A DNA stretch of 64,000 bases from Rhodospirillales bacterium 24-66-33 (lineage in GTDB: Bacteria; Pseudomonadota; Alphaproteobacteria; Reyranellales; Reyranellaceae): the NCBI GenBank assembly GCA_002281855.1, contig NCHQ01000007.1, positions 1 to 64,000 on the forward strand. Reading direction: 5' to 3'. Shown here one piece after another: positions 60,115 through 64,000 of the stretch. How positions within the stretch are numbered: position 1 is the first letter of the stretch; the number at the start of each line of letters is the position of its first letter. The notes below the pieces were generated by a model. That model did no database searches and was not told where the DNA came from. It saw nothing but the letters and a program-made list of their open reading frames with translations. Position numbers and translations under genes: made by a program.

Positions 60115-60599
60115 GAGAGGGCCAGCGGCTCCGACGGCGGTCCCTTCGCCAGGAGCAAGGCGAGGCGCGTTCCGAGGTCAAACGGCTCGAAACGCTCGGC
60201 TGACGCCGCGATCTCGTCGGCGGTCCACCAGCGATGGCCCAGCGTCCAGCTCCGTTCCTTCTCGTCGAGGCCGGACATGTCGATCTCGCTGCGGTCAGTG
60301 CGCGCCAGAAAGAAACGCTCCCGGTGCAGCACCTGCTTGCCGCGCCAGCTCATCACACGCTCACGCTTCCAGACCCAGCGCGGTGTGCCGATCACCGGCA
60401 GTTTCGTCTCCTCGCCGGCCTCGCGGACGGCGGCCTGCGCATAGTCCTCGCCCGGATCGACCATGCCGCCGATCATCACCCAGAAGGGATCGAAGAAGGG
60501 GTTGGCCGGATCGAACACCTGCGGATCGTGGACGTTGAACAGGAACAGCCGGTCCTGCGGATCGAGCAGGATCAGGCGGGCCGAGGGACGCTCGATCAT
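60111..60599 (-). CDS. Nudix hydrolase
   Basis: The 162-residue protein has a Nudix box GGMVDPGEDYAQAAVREAGEE near residue 50. The conserved Gly after REUxEEx is replaced by Lys (EETKL), but the metal-binding glutamates are present. It hydrolyses a nucleoside diphosphate linked to X in the cytoplasm; substrate is unknown. ATG 60599 gives a standard start. It lies 10 bp downstream of hemB on the same strand, so both are probably co-transcribed. Confidence 0.88.
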   Translation of the reverse strand: MIERPSARLILLDPQDRLFLFNVHDPQVFDPANPFFDPFWVMIGGMVDPGEDYAQAAVREAGEETKLPVIGTPRWVWKRERVMSWRGKQVLHRERFFLARTDRSEIDMSGLDEKERSWTLGHRWWTADEIAASAERFEPFDLGTRLALLLAKGPPSEPLALS

Positions 60600-60609
60600 C
60601 GGCCGGCGA

Positions 60610-62849
<2,240 letters not shown>

Positions 62850-62852
62850 AGA

Positions 62853-63920
62853 ATGTCGGAAGCTGAAATATTGTTCGATGTGAAGGACGGGCTGGGCGTC
62901 ATGACGCTCAATCGTCCGAAGGTCCTCAACTCGCTGTCGCACGGCATCATCCTCGAGATGGAGCGCGTGATGCCGGAGTGGGAAAAGGATCCGGCCGTCA
63001 AGGCGGTGGTCCTGCGCGGCGCCGGCGACCGCGCCTTTTCCGCCGGCGGCGATGTGGCCGGCCTCTACCGCGAGATGCGGGACAATCCGACGGGCACGCT
63101 GCGGCGCGACTTCTTCCGCGACGAGTACATCGTCAACCGTCGCATCTATCGCTATGCCAAGCCCTGGATCTCGCTGATCGACGGCATCAACATGGGCGGC
63201 GGTGTCGGCCTGTCGGCGCACGGCTCGCACTCGGTGGTGACGGAGAAGTATCTGTTCGCCATGCCGGAGACGACGATCGGCCTCTTCCCCGATGTCGGCG
63301 GCGGCTATTTCCTGACGCGGCTGCCGGGCGCGCTGGGCACCTTCCTCGCGCTCACCAGCTACCGCCTCAAGGCGGCCGACGCGGTCTGGGCCGGGATCGC
63401 CCATGCCTTCGTGCCGAGCGCCAAGGTCGACGATCTGCAGGCGGCCCTTGGCGCCGCCGACCTGTCCGGCCCACGCGCCAACGAGAAGGTCGATGCCGTC
63501 ATCGCCCGCTTCCAGGCGGACGCCGGCGAGCAGACGCTGCCGGCGCTCATGCCCGAGATCGATCGCTGCTTCTCGGCGGAAACGCTCCAGGAGATCGTCG
63601 CCAATCTGAAGAAGTCGAACAGCGAGTTTGCGCAGAAGCAACTCGCCGCCCTCATGAAGCTCTCGCCGCTCTCGATGGCGATCACCCTGGAGCAGCTCAA
63701 GCGCTGCGCCAACCGGTCGTTCGAGGACACGATGACGATCGAGTACCGCATGTCGCAGCGCTGCATGCAGAAGGGCCACGACTTCTTCGAGGGCGTGCGC
63801 GCGCTGCTGATCGACAAGGATCAGAAGCCGCAATGGAATCCCCCGACGATCGATGGCGTCACCCGCGCCCTGGTCGAGGAACATTTCCAACCTGTGTCCA
63901 ACGACCTGTTCTTCGACTGA
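62853..63920 (+). CDS. 3-hydroxyisobutyryl-CoA hydrolase
   Basis: The 355-residue crotonase-fold protein is of the HIBCH type: AFSAGGDVAGLYRE oxyanion hole, then the catalytic Glu139 and Asp147 in MPETTIGLFPDVGGGYFL and a long C-terminal domain (to residue 355), which separates it from plain hydratases of about 260 residues. It removes CoA from 3-hydroxyisobutyryl-CoA in valine degradation. It is 3 bp after the dehydrogenase and 26 bp before the next enzyme. Confidence 0.92.
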   Translation: MSEAEILFDVKDGLGVMTLNRPKVLNSLSHGIILEMERVMPEWEKDPAVKAVVLRGAGDRAFSAGGDVAGLYREMRDNPTGTLRRDFFRDEYIVNRRIYRYAKPWISLIDGINMGGGVGLSAHGSHSVVTEKYLFAMPETTIGLFPDVGGGYFLTRLPGALGTFLALTSYRLKAADAVWAGIAHAFVPSAKVDDLQAALGAADLSGPRANEKVDAVIARFQADAGEQTLPALMPEIDRCFSAETLQEIVANLKKSNSEFAQKQLAALMKLSPLSMAITLEQLKRCANRSFEDTMTIEYRMSQRCMQKGHDFFEGVRALLIDKDQKPQWNPPTIDGVTRALVEEHFQPVSNDLFFD

Positions 63921-63946
63921 GCGGCAGCAACAAAACGGAGGAAACC

Positions 63947-64000
63947 ATGGCGAAGATCGCCTTCATCGGTCTCGGCAACATGGGCGGCCCGATGGCCGCC
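63947..64000 (+). CDS. mmsB: 3-hydroxyisobutyrate dehydrogenase, N-terminal fragment
   Basis: The gene is cut by the right edge. Its first 18 residues, MAKIAFIGLGNMGGPMAA, are the NAD-binding GxGxMGxxM opening of 3-hydroxyisobutyrate dehydrogenases. GGAGG lies five bases before ATG. It follows 3-hydroxyisobutyryl-CoA hydrolase and should catalyse the next step, to methylmalonate semialdehyde. Related beta-hydroxyacid dehydrogenases share this opening, so the identity rests on context too. Confidence 0.85.
   Translation, partial: MAKIAFIGLGNMGGPMAA

Overview
The window is GC-rich, densely packed bacterial DNA. Gene content (FecI/FecR/TonB receptor, hydantoin and amidohydrolase catabolism with ABC importers, a Bug-type binding protein, CoA-ester metabolism, an NnrU-family protein, a cysteine-free HemB metal loop) points to an environmental alphaproteobacterium. 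A Reyranella-like member of the Rhodospirillales/Hyphomicrobiales would fit, but that is an impression from gene style, not a proof. No rRNA, tRNA, CRISPR array, integrase or complete insertion sequence was seen.

Layout. 1-5.6 kb is the right-hand part of a prophage or phage remnant. It holds the tail end of a cut-off gene, a lysis module (one-TM protein, N-acetylmuramidase, holin-like protein, lipoprotein, overlapping Rz/Rz1-type spanin pair), an orphan beta-type DNA methyltransferase, and an unusual terminase-small-like/sigma-like protein. A strong terminator follows, then a two-gene cassette of unknown function and a small winged-helix-like protein. 5.6-7.0 kb is a sparse junction: an alpha/beta-hydrolase fusion gene lies between two imperfect 54-bp direct repeats. 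7.0-8.8 kb has a ferredoxin-NADP reductase and an unknown protein. 8.9-14.3 kb is a FecIRA-type iron-uptake unit with a PepSY-TM protein. 14.4-29.5 kb is a large catabolic and import block: dipeptide-type ABC transporter, amidohydrolase, DapA-family aldolase, hydantoinase, N-carbamoyl-D-amino-acid hydrolase, flavin reductase-like protein, hydantoin racemase and a second amino-acid-type ABC transporter.

29.5-49.2 kb is mixed housekeeping and accessory DNA. It includes an MliC-like lipoprotein, an XRE regulator, a Bug-type binding protein, an APC permease, a benzoylformate-decarboxylase-like enzyme, an NMT1/SsuBC-type ABC transporter with a histidine-tailed amidohydrolase, a split chromate transporter coupled to a possible CYTH-like protein, an aminotransferase, an ABC-2 exporter and MepA. 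Three small secreted proteins with a PepSY-like domain are scattered through 32-42 kb. 49.2-64 kb holds CoA and lipid metabolism (enoyl-CoA hydratase, CaiB/BaiF CoA-transferase, acyl-CoA dehydrogenase, 3-hydroxyisobutyryl-CoA hydrolase, start of 3-hydroxyisobutyrate dehydrogenase), a TauD-like dioxygenase, CorC-like protein, penicillin acylase, tandem YheT-like hydrolases with an MFS permease, a Nudix hydrolase and HemB.

How the parts work together. The 18-27 kb block reads as import of a hydantoin, pyrimidine or N-carbamoyl compound, ring opening by the hydantoinase, decarbamoylation by the carbamoylase and racemisation by HyuE. The DapA-like and flavin-binding members are not part of the textbook pathway. 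The last three genes are consecutive steps of valine/isobutyryl-CoA degradation. Genes are commonly coupled by 4-bp ATGA/GTGA overlaps, and three convergent pairs end inside one shared CTAG.
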